Shown here piece by piece: positions 33,646-41,531 of a stretch of DNA of 64,000 nucleotides. The stretch comes from DAOLCO01 sp964612555 (GTDB lineage Bacteria; Bdellovibrionota_C; UBA2361; SZUA-149; DAOLCO01). The stretch covers positions 186,001-250,000 of the forward strand of contig CAZTBW010000002.1 in the NCBI GenBank assembly GCA_964612555.1. Direction: 5' to 3'. The notes under the pieces are model-generated. The model saw only the letters and a program-made list of their open reading frames with translations. It was not told where the DNA came from and did no database searches. Position 1 is the first letter of the stretch. Every line of letters starts with the position of its first letter. The position numbers and the translations under genes were made by a program.

Positions 33646-34236
33646 ATGAGTGCTGGAATAATCATCCTTATAGTTTTAGGTGGTTTGGTCATGATGGTGA
33701 TATCCATCTACAACAAACTTGTGGCGTATCGGAACCGCTATAAAAACGCTTATGCCCAGATAGATGTTCAGTTAAATCGAAGGTATGACCTCATACCTAA
33801 TCTGGTGGAAACTGCAAAAGGTTATATGTCGCATGAGAAAGACACTCTGGAAGCAGTTGTTCAGGCGCGAAATCAGGCGGTGAGTGCCAGTAAGGGAGTT
33901 GCTGCAAATCCTGGTGACCCTGAGAGTATGAAAAAACTTATGCAAGCAGAAGGTGCTCTTGGTGGTACTCTTGGAAGATTGTTTGCTCTTTCAGAGTCAT
34001 ACCCTGACCTTAAAGCAAACCAGACTATGGCTCAGTTAATGGAAGAGCTGACCACGACTGAAAACAAGATTTCTTTTGCGAGACAGGCGTATAATGATGC
34101 AGTAATGAATTATAACACTGCTCGTGAAGTCTTTCCGGCAGTCCTTGTTGCAAATAATTTTGGATTTACAAAAGCGGAGCTTTTTGAAGTTGATTCAGCA
34201 GAGAAGCGTGAAGCAGTAAAGGTTTCTTTTAGCTGA
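33646..34236 (+). CDS. lemA: LemA family protein
   Basis: Membrane-anchored helical protein; function not settled, often paired with an M48 protease or TPM-domain protein. 196 residues with one N-terminal membrane segment and the family phrase VQLNRRYDLIPNLVETAKGY followed by LEAVVQARNQA and the C-terminal FPAVLVANNFGF. Strong AGGAGAGAAG ribosome site. Followed after 7 bases by the M48 gene, so the two are one operon. Confidence 0.95.
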   Translation: MSAGIIILIVLGGLVMMVISIYNKLVAYRNRYKNAYAQIDVQLNRRYDLIPNLVETAKGYMSHEKDTLEAVVQARNQAVSASKGVAANPGDPESMKKLMQAEGALGGTLGRLFALSESYPDLKANQTMAQLMEELTTTENKISFARQAYNDAVMNYNTAREVFPAVLVANNFGFTKAELFEVDSAEKREAVKVSFS

Positions 34237-34243
34237 ACTGCGT

Positions 34244-36214
34244 ATGAACTTTTTTGAGCAGCAGGAGCAGGCGCTAAGAAAAAGCCGTGTCCTGATAGTT
34301 ATTTATCTACTCTGTATCTGCCTGATTATTGGGGTGATTTATGCTGCTGTGCTGCTGCTCTTTTTCCTTGGTTTGTCATCTCAGGGGATAGAGCAGGCAG
34401 CAGTCCCTTTTAATGAAACGTGGTGGAACCCGAAGCTGTTCTTTGCGGTTACGATGTCTACCCTGACAATAATCGCTTTTGGAACCATTTCCAAAATATA
34501 TGCTCTTTCCAGTGGAGGTATGGGGATTGCAGAAAGCCTTGGGGGGATTCCCGTGCCTCCCAACACAACAGATTTTCTCGAACGGAGACTCCTGAATGTA
34601 GTTGAAGAAATGGCAATAGCGTCCGGTGTTCCGGTTCCCAGGGTTTATCTTCTCCCATCAGAAAGTGGAATCAATGCATTTGCCGCAGGTTCGAAAATTG
34701 ATAACGCCGTAATAGGAGTTACCAAAGGTTGTCTCAGGCTTCTCTCTCGTGAAGAACTTCAAGGAGTAATAGCTCATGAATTCAGCCACATCTTAAACGG
34801 TGACATGCGTCTGAACCTTAGACTGATCGGGGTGCTCAGCGGGCTTTTAATCCTCTCTCAAATTGGCTACTGGACGTTTAGACTAAGCGCACATCAAAAA
34901 AGAGGGAGAAGAAGTTCAGGAGATGGAAGGGTGCAGATTGCCCTGTTTATTCTTGGTTTTATAGTTATGGTGACGGGACATATCGGGGTTGTTTTTTCAA
35001 GACTTATAAAAAGTGCGGTTTCTCGTCAGAGAGAATTTCTTGCAGATGCATCTGCCGTGCAGTTTACCAGAAATCCTGATGGCATAGGAGGTGCGCTTAA
35101 AAAAATAGGTGGCTATCAAATTGGTTCCATACTCCTTTCTCCCAAAGCGGAAGAGGCAAGTCATATGTTTTTTTCAAGCGGGCTTTCTTCTTTTTCTTCT
35201 CTTTTTGCAACTCACCCGCCTCTGGTCACTCGTATAAAAAAGATTGATCCTTTATTTGATAGAAAGTTTTCCCGGATAAAAGAGGAAGAGCTTCTCAGTT
35301 CCGTTGAAGAGAGTGCGAAAAAAGAAATGGACGCAGTTCAGGATGCTTTTGGTGGGAAGGGGATTCTTACTGCAAGTAGTTCTATCTTGTTAGCGCCTGT
35401 CATGGGTACTACTGATACCCTCCTTGAAAGTATTGGTACTACTGATGCTTCACATATTGCCTATGCTCAGATGTTAAGAGAGTCGATTCCTGAGGCTGTT
35501 ATTGAAGCCTCGCATGACCCATCGGACGCCAGAAGCCTGATCTGTGCTCTTCTTCTGGTATCTTCCGATCATTCGAATGAGAAGGAGTTCTTGCAGATAG
35601 ATGAGTTTCTGGATGAGGAGATAAAGAAATCAGTACTTACACTGCTGCCACTGCTTGCCTCGATGAATGTTGCTTTTCGCATCCCTCTTGTGGAAATGTG
35701 TGTCCCCATTCTGAAAACTCTTTCGAGTGAGCAGATAGAAGATTTTATAAAAGTGGTATATCAGCTTATTACTCTGGATAAAAAAGTCAGCCTGTTTGAA
35801 TACGTACTTTCAAAGATTATTACTAATCGTCTTCAGGAAAAAACTTCCGGTGGACTATTTTCCAGAGAAACTTCTCTTGAAGAGCTTTCTCGTGAATGTA
35901 CTCATTTACTTGCGACAATTGCCCGTTATGGTGGAAGTGGTATTTCTTCGCAGGAAAAAACATTTGCTGATGGGCTTCAGGAAGTATTTCCATCTTCTGC
36001 TGTTTCTCTTTCGTCTATTCCGGCACTTTCATTTAAGGATCTTGATGGAATACTTGAGGCTCTTCTTGGAACATCAATGCAGGATAGAGAACGACTTATT
36101 AAAGCGTGTTTTCGCACAATTTGTCCTGATAAAGGTATTACGCTTGAGCAAGCTGAGATATTCCGGGCAATAGCCGATACCCTGGAAGTTCCGGTACCGC
36201 CTGTGGTGGTTTGA
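34244..36214 (+). CDS. M48 family (HtpX-like) membrane metalloprotease with long C-terminal extension
   Basis: Zinc protease of the inner membrane. 656 residues. Seen: two N-terminal membrane segments, the zinc motif HEFSH (His178, Glu179, His182), the third ligand region SRQREFLADASAVQFTRNP, further membrane segments near 205-250, and THPPLVTRIKKIDPLF. HtpX is about 290 residues; the remaining 300 residues here, mostly helical, form an extension whose role is unknown but which I believe occurs in M48 proteins paired with LemA. Cotranscribed with lemA. Confidence 0.9.
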   Translation: MNFFEQQEQALRKSRVLIVIYLLCICLIIGVIYAAVLLLFFLGLSSQGIEQAAVPFNETWWNPKLFFAVTMSTLTIIAFGTISKIYALSSGGMGIAESLGGIPVPPNTTDFLERRLLNVVEEMAIASGVPVPRVYLLPSESGINAFAAGSKIDNAVIGVTKGCLRLLSREELQGVIAHEFSHILNGDMRLNLRLIGVLSGLLILSQIGYWTFRLSAHQKRGRRSSGDGRVQIALFILGFIVMVTGHIGVVFSRLIKSAVSRQREFLADASAVQFTRNPDGIGGALKKIGGYQIGSILLSPKAEEASHMFFSSGLSSFSSLFATHPPLVTRIKKIDPLFDRKFSRIKEEELLSSVEESAKKEMDAVQDAFGGKGILTASSSILLAPVMGTTDTLLESIGTTDASHIAYAQMLRESIPEAVIEASHDPSDARSLICALLLVSSDHSNEKEFLQIDEFLDEEIKKSVLTLLPLLASMNVAFRIPLVEMCVPILKTLSSEQIEDFIKVVYQLITLDKKVSLFEYVLSKIITNRLQEKTSGGLFSRETSLEELSRECTHLLATIARYGGSGISSQEKTFADGLQEVFPSSAVSLSSIPALSFKDLDGILEALLGTSMQDRERLIKACFRTICPDKGITLEQAEIFRAIADTLEVPVPPVVV

Positions 36215-36247
36215 GTTTTTCCGGCTTTATCCTAAATCCCCCCGGCT

Positions 36248-36646
36248 TTAATCACCACTAAGTACTTCAGAAAGTAATCTGCACGCATCAACAGTGGTGA
36301 AAATACCAATCAGTTTTCCGTTTTCAACAACGAGAGTACAACCCATATGCTGGTGTGCCATTACTTTTGCGACATCACTTACCAAGGTTTCGCCATCGAC
36401 GATGTAAGGCTCAGGAGTGTAGGAGTCTTTCACACTGATTTCTTCGGCAGATGCTTTATCAACCGCACAGGCAAAGTGTATATCACGGTCGGAAAGGATA
36501 CCAACCAAGGTGCCACCATCAAGTACCGGTAAATGGCGTATGCCGTGTTCAGCCATCATATCCTTAGCAGTGGCAAGGGTTTGATTGGTTCCAATCGAAT
36601 GAGGAAGGGGGTGCATGACCGTTTTTATTTTTAAATTTGAGCTCAT
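36248..36646 (-). CDS. Two-CBS-domain protein
   Basis: 132 residues that are nothing but a CBS pair: VMHPLPHSIGTNQTLATAKD, GIRHLPVLDGGTLVGILSDRD, then YTPEPYIVDGETLVSDVAKV and GCTLVVENGKLIGIFTTVD. Such modules bind adenine nucleotides and act as sensors. AAGGGA before the ATG. Reads away from the L,D-transpeptidase-like gene upstream by 30 bases, possibly the same transcript. Confidence 0.92.
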   Translation of the reverse strand: MSSNLKIKTVMHPLPHSIGTNQTLATAKDMMAEHGIRHLPVLDGGTLVGILSDRDIHFACAVDKASAEEISVKDSYTPEPYIVDGETLVSDVAKVMAHQHMGCTLVVENGKLIGIFTTVDACRLLSEVLSGD

Positions 36647-36676
36647 GTGTATCCCTTGAAATGTATTTCTTATAAA

Positions 36677-37426
36677 TTATCTTACGATAACCGGGGTTCC
36701 GGGCTTGATCATAAGGAATATCGCAGCCAGATCAGCCTCCGATACTTTAAACCCTCCTATTTCATCCGACCAGAAGGGTCCTGAATGAATCGGGAAGCTT
36801 GTAGTCGGGTAAATAGCGTAGGTGCCCAGAGCTCCTCTTCTGTACCTGAAAGTGTCACCACGAGGAGGAACTTTTAGAAGTCTTTTTTCAAAATACTCAT
36901 CAGGAGCATACCATAGGGGATTTTTCTGTTTGTGCTGAAGTGGATATTCTCCCGGAGCAAGAGTGACCTCTCCTTCTCCTTTAAGCTTTTTTATCTGATC
37001 TGTACCCTTAAATACTCTTAACTCCTTTGTGCTGCTGTCAATTTCAATCCACAGTTCATTGTCAGCCGGGTTAAAACTTGCAGTCGGAGGAAAGAAACCA
37101 ACGATGGGTGCAAACCTGAGTGAAGGAGCTGAGCCAGGAGATATTTTATTATTAATTTTCTCGTTATTTATGCCTGTCTTATTTATGCCTGCCTCAGACG
37201 TACTACCGTAAGCCAGTACCACCTCTGAATTTATCGGAAAACTCATAGTGATGGTTCCGGAGGAAAGAAAATTGTCATTATATTTCAATGGTTTATCTGA
37301 TTTGCCAGCTGATTCCCCAGCTGATTCATTGTGGTCGAGGTCGAAAATACCGTATGTACCTGAACATGCACTTTGAGCTAGAACAAAAAATAAGATATAT
37401 AGGGTTTTGATCGTCTGACTTTTCAT
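36677..37426 (-). CDS. YkuD (L,D-transpeptidase)-like envelope protein lacking the catalytic cysteine
   Basis: 249 residues with a signal sequence (LYILFFVLAQSACSG, possibly lipoprotein). The C-terminal half follows the YkuD fold: ELWIEIDSSTKELRVFKG, GEYPLQHKQKNPLWYAPDEYF, GALGTYAIYPTTSFPIHSGP and SEADLAAIFLMIKPGTPVIV. In active enzymes the segment after the IHG motif reads SHGCxR; here it reads EIGGFKV, so the nucleophilic Cys and its His/Gly neighbours are gone. Likely a pseudoenzyme that binds peptidoglycan, or an enzyme with another chemistry. Minus strand, upstream of the CBS gene. Confidence 0.75.
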   Translation of the reverse strand: MKSQTIKTLYILFFVLAQSACSGTYGIFDLDHNESAGESAGKSDKPLKYNDNFLSSGTITMSFPINSEVVLAYGSTSEAGINKTGINNEKINNKISPGSAPSLRFAPIVGFFPPTASFNPADNELWIEIDSSTKELRVFKGTDQIKKLKGEGEVTLAPGEYPLQHKQKNPLWYAPDEYFEKRLLKVPPRGDTFRYRRGALGTYAIYPTTSFPIHSGPFWSDEIGGFKVSEADLAAIFLMIKPGTPVIVR

Positions 37427-37717
37427 TATGTTGGACCTTTACCTGCAAGCACTCCGTCTAAATTACGTAACAGAGTAAGGTAAGTTTTGATCTTTAACAA
37501 GATGGAGTTTTGTAAAATTAAGTGACCCTGACGGAGAGGTATATGAATGTGGGGTAGCTTTTCAATTTGGTAAAAGTTGTAGAACTTTTATTTTTGAGTA
37601 TTAGAAGACTTAGAAACTTAATACAGGATAGATAGTGGCAACAGGATGTTCTCTTAAGTAGTTGTACTTCTGTTTTTCAAGCCAGCTTAATCAAATCTTT
37701 TAAATTTCCCTAAAATT
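37427..37717. other. Divergent intergenic region
   Basis: About 290 A+T-rich bases between the YkuD-like gene (minus) and the lytic transglycosylase gene (plus). I see no repeat or clear promoter worth naming. No Shine-Dalgarno sequence is obvious before the ATG at 37718. Confidence 0.4.
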
Positions 37718-38494
37718 ATGAAAAGCAGATTTAACCTATTTTCAGGAATTATTCTCTTTGGGCTAATGTCTTGTAGCAGTTTTCATACATTTGAAACTGA
37801 CATTAATGCCATAAACTCCCACACGGGAGCTTCCCGCGCCTCAGCCGCCGTAAGCCCGGATACCCGGAAATTTGATCATGGTGAGTTACTTGAGCCTAAA
37901 ATCGTACTTAGAGATACCCCTGAGGTAAGAAAATACCTTTCTCTTTACACGGGACGGGCACGCAAGGATATTGAAGAGCCACTCAAGAGAAGAGCCGAGC
38001 ACCTTCCTACAATAGAAAAGGTGCTTTCATATTTTGAGCTGCCACTGGATTTGTCCAATCTTGTTTTTATTGAAAGCAAGTTTGATGTATCTGCCAGAAG
38101 CCCGCAGGGAGCGGTAGGTCTGTGGCAGTTTATGAAACCTACGGCACAAGGACTTGGCTTACGGTGTAATTTCTGGAACGATGAAAGAGAGGATGTGCTT
38201 CGCTCTTCAATAGCCGCCGCAAAGTATTTAAAGGATCTCCAAAATAAATTTGATGATTGGTTGCTGACCCTTGCCGCCTATAACGCAGGTCCCGGGAGAA
38301 TACTTTCGGCAATTGAGAAAGCGGGCGGGGAGCGTGATTTTTATGAAATTGCAAAAATGAATCTGCTTCCCCAGGAAACGGTCAATCATGTATCTCGCTT
38401 CATTGCACTGAGCATGATAACAAGAAACCCTGACGTGTACGATTTCGGGGAGCTTTCTGAAACCTGGCTTGGTGATGTTCCCCTTAATGATTAG
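37718..38494 (+). CDS. Lytic transglycosylase, MltD-like lipoprotein
   Basis: Cleaves the peptidoglycan MurNAc-GlcNAc bond. 258 residues; lipoprotein signal (IILFGLMSCSS, Cys about residue 19). SLT domain: catalytic Glu119 in VFIESKFDVSA, SPQGAVGLWQFMKPTAQGLG, AAAKYLKDLQNKFDDWLLTL and AAYNAGPGRI. No C-terminal LysM repeats, unlike E. coli MltD. Faces the YkuD-like gene divergently; both are peptidoglycan-related. Confidence 0.93.
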   Translation: MKSRFNLFSGIILFGLMSCSSFHTFETDINAINSHTGASRASAAVSPDTRKFDHGELLEPKIVLRDTPEVRKYLSLYTGRARKDIEEPLKRRAEHLPTIEKVLSYFELPLDLSNLVFIESKFDVSARSPQGAVGLWQFMKPTAQGLGLRCNFWNDEREDVLRSSIAAAKYLKDLQNKFDDWLLTLAAYNAGPGRILSAIEKAGGERDFYEIAKMNLLPQETVNHVSRFIALSMITRNPDVYDFGELSETWLGDVPLND

Positions 38495-38529
38495 CCCTAA
38501 TGATTAATCCTTCATGTTGAGAGTTTAGC

Positions 38530-39012
38530 TTGGACTTACGAATTGGCACAGGTGCTGATGTTCATCAGTTTGTTGAGGGGAGACCTCTCATTCTTGGTGG
38601 TATTACAATTCCCCATGATAGGGGACTTCAAGGACATTCTGATGCTGATGTTTTGCTTCATGCTCTTACCGATGCCATCCTTGGTGCTCTTGCCTGGGGA
38701 GATATAGGTGCCTGGTTTCCCGATACAGACCCTTCATATAAAAATGCCGATAGTGGGAAGTTGCTTTCTACGGTCTGGGAAAAAGTGTTGGCAGAAGGCT
38801 GGTCATTAAGTAATGCTGATGTGACTGTTCTTTTACAGCTACCCAAGCTACGTCCGTACATTGATAGTATCAGGGAACGAATTGCAGAAATACTTTCTGT
38901 TGATAAAGAACTGATCAGTGTAAAGGCGACTACGACGGAGCGTCTTGGTTTTGTTGGGAGGGAAGAAGGGGTTTTTTGTGAAGCGGTAGTGTTGTTGAAG
39001 CGCCCCAAATGA
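38530..39012 (+). CDS. ispF: 2-C-methyl-D-erythritol 2,4-cyclodiphosphate synthase
   Basis: Cyclises CDP-methylerythritol phosphate in the MEP isoprenoid pathway. 160 residues, normal. TTG start at 38530 with GAGAG nearby; the residues RIGTGADVHQF follow at once, so no longer form is likely. Seen: metal ligands Asp10 and His12, GGITIPHDRGLQGHSDADVL with His ligand, DAILGALAWGDIGAWFPDTD and TTTERLGFVGR. The stop codon lies in the first bases of long palindrome copy 3. Confidence 0.95.
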   Translation: MDLRIGTGADVHQFVEGRPLILGGITIPHDRGLQGHSDADVLLHALTDAILGALAWGDIGAWFPDTDPSYKNADSGKLLSTVWEKVLAEGWSLSNADVTVLLQLPKLRPYIDSIRERIAEILSVDKELISVKATTTERLGFVGREEGVFCEAVVLLKRPK

Positions 39013-39168
39013 GAGTGGCGGGGAGGGAGTGTTTTTTGGAGAATGGCTTCCTTCGACAAGCTCAGGATAGACCCTTCGAGTTGTATGAATCTGGTTCACG
39101 TGTTAGTGCCTGTGCTCTCAGTCCGCTTGAGTTCCCCAAAAAACACTCCCTCCCCGCCACTCTCATTT
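39007..39168. repeat. Long palindromic element, copy 3 (long-loop type)
   Basis: Arms 39007-39039 and 39136-39168 are perfectly complementary over 33 bp (left arm starts AAATGAGAGTGGCGGGGAGG). The ispF stop TGA (39010-39012) is inside the left arm. The loop contains CTTCGACAAGCTCAGG, a phrase I recall from dispersed repeats in other bacterial genomes, and shares TTGTATGAATCTGGTTCACG and CTCAGTCCGCTTGAG with copy 1. May double as the ispF terminator. Confidence 0.9.
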
Positions 39169-39246
39169 ACCCCACCTTTTTTTCTTTGTTTTTTATCTGC
39201 GGTTAATTATAAGAAATTCAGCCACTTATAAAATCTCATCAAATCA

Positions 39247-39274
39247 TCAAGTATTATCCTGAAGAGGTCGATCT
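39247..39274 (+). promoter_or_regulatory. Sigma-28-like promoter for flagellin 1
   Basis: TCAAGTAT, 12 bases, GTCGATCT. Boxes match the FliA consensus at 6 of 8 and 5 of 8, keeping the CGAT core. Same spacing as the motA and flagellin 2 sites, and the block is conserved between the two flagellin genes. Confidence 0.45.
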
Positions 39275-39314
39275 TTAAGGGGTAAGTGTTTGTTACGCTT
39301 ACGGATTTGGAAAT

Positions 39315-39367
39315 CACAAAACCACGGAAATGGTTTTGTACATGGAAGTATGCAGTACAAGGATGAG
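39315..39367 (+). promoter_or_regulatory. Leader hairpin and CsrA-type sites, flagellin 1
   Basis: A 9-bp stem ACAAAACCA/TGGTTTTGT presents CGGAAA in its loop (39316-39339). It is followed by GTACATGGAAG (39338-39348) and GTACAAGGATGAG (39355-39367). The CsrA consensus is RUACARGGAUGU, so the second site matches its first eleven bases. Further GGA motifs occur at 39404 (AAAAGGATG) and in the ribosome site (GGAGAG, 39454-39459). Known in Bacillus: CsrA represses flagellin mRNA at such paired sites and FliW relieves it; applied here by inference. Confidence 0.65.
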
Positions 39368-39465
39368 TAGTAGTAATTCATTCTTCATTAAGTTTTTTCA
39401 AAAGGATGCGTGCGTCCAACGTCGCCCGTGCGTCCTGAATCTGATAGTGAATCGGAGAGTAGACC

Positions 39466-41520
39466 ATGAGTAGACTCTCCCTTACTACCAATATCGCATC
39501 TCTGAACGCTCAGAGAAGTTTTACTCAGACGAGTAAGAATCTGGAAACTTCTTTCAACAGACTCTCAAGCGGGATGAGAATAAACCGTGCATCGGATGAT
39601 GCAGCGGGGCTTTCTGTTTCGTCTCTTCTTAATGCAGATAGGGCAGTGCTTGCTCAGGGAATTCGTAACTTGAATGATGGTATCAGTTATTTGAATATTG
39701 CTGAAGGTGCGATTACCGAGCTTACGAATATTATGTTCCGTATTCAGGAGATAGCAGAGCAGAGTGCTAATGGGACTTTGAGTAGTACTCAAAGAAAACC
39801 ACTTCAGGATGAGGTGACGGCGTTACAGAACGAGTATAATCGGATTATTCATAGTACGAAGTTTAATGACATGAAGTTGCTTACCGGGTCTAATACGCTG
39901 GTGAATCTTCAAGGTGGTTATGGAGTGGCTGGAGGGCTTGCGGTACAGGTTGGAAATGCGCTTTTGAGTGATGTTTTTGGTTTAGAGTCTGCGGGGGAGA
40001 CGATACGGGTGAGCGCCACAAGTGGTGGAGGGGAGGCGAGTAGTTATAGTTGGCTTGAATCGGTTAGTGCGGATGGTCGTTATGTTGCGTTCAGGTCAGA
40101 TTCTAACCTGATTCCTGGGGTGACGGGACGTCAGATTTACATCAAGGATTTAGTCACGGGAGAGCTTAGGTTAGGAAGCAGTGATGCAAACGGAGTGCAG
40201 GGAAATGGTACGAGTAATGGTGGGAGTCTGAGCTCAGATGGTCGTTATCTCGCGTTCAGATCAACTTCCACAACTCTGATTCCTGGAGTAAGTAGAGCAG
40301 GTCAGATTTATGTTAAGGATTTGGTTACCGGAGAGATTAAGTTAGGAAGTAGTAACGCAAGCGGAGTGCATGGGAATGCTATGAGTTTGGGAGCGAGCAT
40401 TAGTGCTGATGGTCGTCATGTTGTGTTTGAATCAACTGCTACCAACCTGATTCCCGGGGTGACCGGGCAGCAGATTTACGTCAAGGATTTAACTACAGGT
40501 GAGCTCAAGCTGGCAAACAGTAATCAGGGCGGGGTGCAAGGGAATGGAAGTAGTGCTAGTGGGAGAATAAGTGTAGATGGTCGTTATGTTGTTTTTCACT
40601 CAAACTCCACTAATCTGGTTACTGGTGCGGGTGGATGGGAGATTTATGTAAAGGATCTCCAGACGGGAGAAGTAAGGGTGGCAAGTAGTAATGAGAATGG
40701 AATATCGGGTAATGATAGTAGCTATAGCGCAGCCATAAGTGCAGAGGGTCGTTATGTTGCGTTCAGATCATTTGCAACCAATCTGATTTCTGGTGTGAGT
40801 GGCTGGCAGATATATGTGAAAGATCTTGAGACGGGAAAAGTAAAGTTGGGTAGTGGTACTCAGGATGGGGTGCAGGGGAATGGTAGTAGTAATAATGTGA
40901 ATATAAGTGCGGACGGTCGTTATGTGGTATTTACCTCGGATTCTTCTAATCTTGTTTCAGGAGTTAGTGGATACCAAACATACCGAAAAGATTTATTTAC
41001 AGGTGAGATAGAACTTGTAAGCAGAACAACTAATGGAGAAGCTGATGCAAATAATGGGGCTACTCCCAGTGCAAAAGGGGGTATTATTTCTGCAGATGGC
41101 AGCAAAGTGTTTTTCAGTAGTGATTCTAGTAATCTGATAGAAGATGATACAAACGGAATGCCAGATGTGTTCATGCGTGATATGTCAAAAACCGGAATTG
41201 ATGAACTTGCCGGTATGGTCGTCTCAAATCAGGCAAGCGCACGCACTACCCTTGCGATTTCAAAACAACGACTTGAAACTTTGAATCTTGCCCGTGCGGG
41301 AATTGGTGCATCAAGTTCAAGAATTGATACCGCCATTTCAAACCTCTCAACCATTACCCAGAATCTTGCAAGCGCAGCATCTCAGATTACGGATACCGAT
41401 GTTGCAGAGGAGTCTGCAAAACTTGCAGCAAGCCAAATTCTCCAACAAGCGGGCGCTGCGGTACTTTCACAAGCTAACATACAGCCGCAGCTAGTACTCA
41501 CACTGTTAAAAGATATATAA
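39466..41520 (+). CDS. Flagellin 1 with inserted seven-repeat PD40/TolB-like beta-propeller
   Basis: Filament subunit, 684 residues. N-terminal flagellin domain residues 1-175 (LTTNIASLNAQRSF, SSGMRINRASDDAAGLSVSS, MFRIQEIAEQSANGTLS, EYNRIIHSTKFN) and C-terminal domain from about 580 (ARAGIGASSSRIDTAISNL, QITDTDVAEESAKLA, ending QPQLVLTLLKDI). Between them, residues about 176-572, are seven repeats of about 57 residues with the pattern SADGRYVxFxSxxxNLxxGV then QIYxKDLxTGExxLxS and GVQGNGSS. The segment GETIRVSATSGGGEASS before repeat 1 looks like the strand that closes the ring with repeat 7. Start ATG has GGAGAG. Surface-exposed, secreted through the flagellar export system. Function of the propeller is unknown; sugar, protein or surface binding is a guess. 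Confidence 0.93.
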   Translation: MSRLSLTTNIASLNAQRSFTQTSKNLETSFNRLSSGMRINRASDDAAGLSVSSLLNADRAVLAQGIRNLNDGISYLNIAEGAITELTNIMFRIQEIAEQSANGTLSSTQRKPLQDEVTALQNEYNRIIHSTKFNDMKLLTGSNTLVNLQGGYGVAGGLAVQVGNALLSDVFGLESAGETIRVSATSGGGEASSYSWLESVSADGRYVAFRSDSNLIPGVTGRQIYIKDLVTGELRLGSSDANGVQGNGTSNGGSLSSDGRYLAFRSTSTTLIPGVSRAGQIYVKDLVTGEIKLGSSNASGVHGNAMSLGASISADGRHVVFESTATNLIPGVTGQQIYVKDLTTGELKLANSNQGGVQGNGSSASGRISVDGRYVVFHSNSTNLVTGAGGWEIYVKDLQTGEVRVASSNENGISGNDSSYSAAISAEGRYVAFRSFATNLISGVSGWQIYVKDLETGKVKLGSGTQDGVQGNGSSNNVNISADGRYVVFTSDSSNLVSGVSGYQTYRKDLFTGEIELVSRTTNGEADANNGATPSAKGGIISADGSKVFFSSDSSNLIEDDTNGMPDVFMRDMSKTGIDELAGMVVSNQASARTTLAISKQRLETLNLARAGIGASSSRIDTAISNLSTITQNLASAASQITDTDVAEESAKLAASQILQQAGAAVLSQANIQPQLVLTLLKDI

Positions 41521-41531
41521 TCAGCCACACC

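Larger units (their letters stand above)
39169..39465. other. Flagellin 1 promoter and long leader
   Basis: After the palindrome, holds a sigma-28-like promoter, a leader of about 185 bases with a hairpin and CsrA-type sites (listed separately), and the ribosome site GGAGAG before 39466. From about 39247 on, the sequence matches the leader of the second flagellin gene until near 39420. Confidence 0.7.

Noticed and set aside
33646..36214. lemA-M48 as part of a novel system
   Set aside because: The LemA plus M48 protease pair is a common arrangement; only the C-terminal extension of the protease is less usual.
38848..39231. Several open frames across palindrome copy 3
   Set aside because: Produced by the palindrome, which reads open on both strands; overlap ispF.
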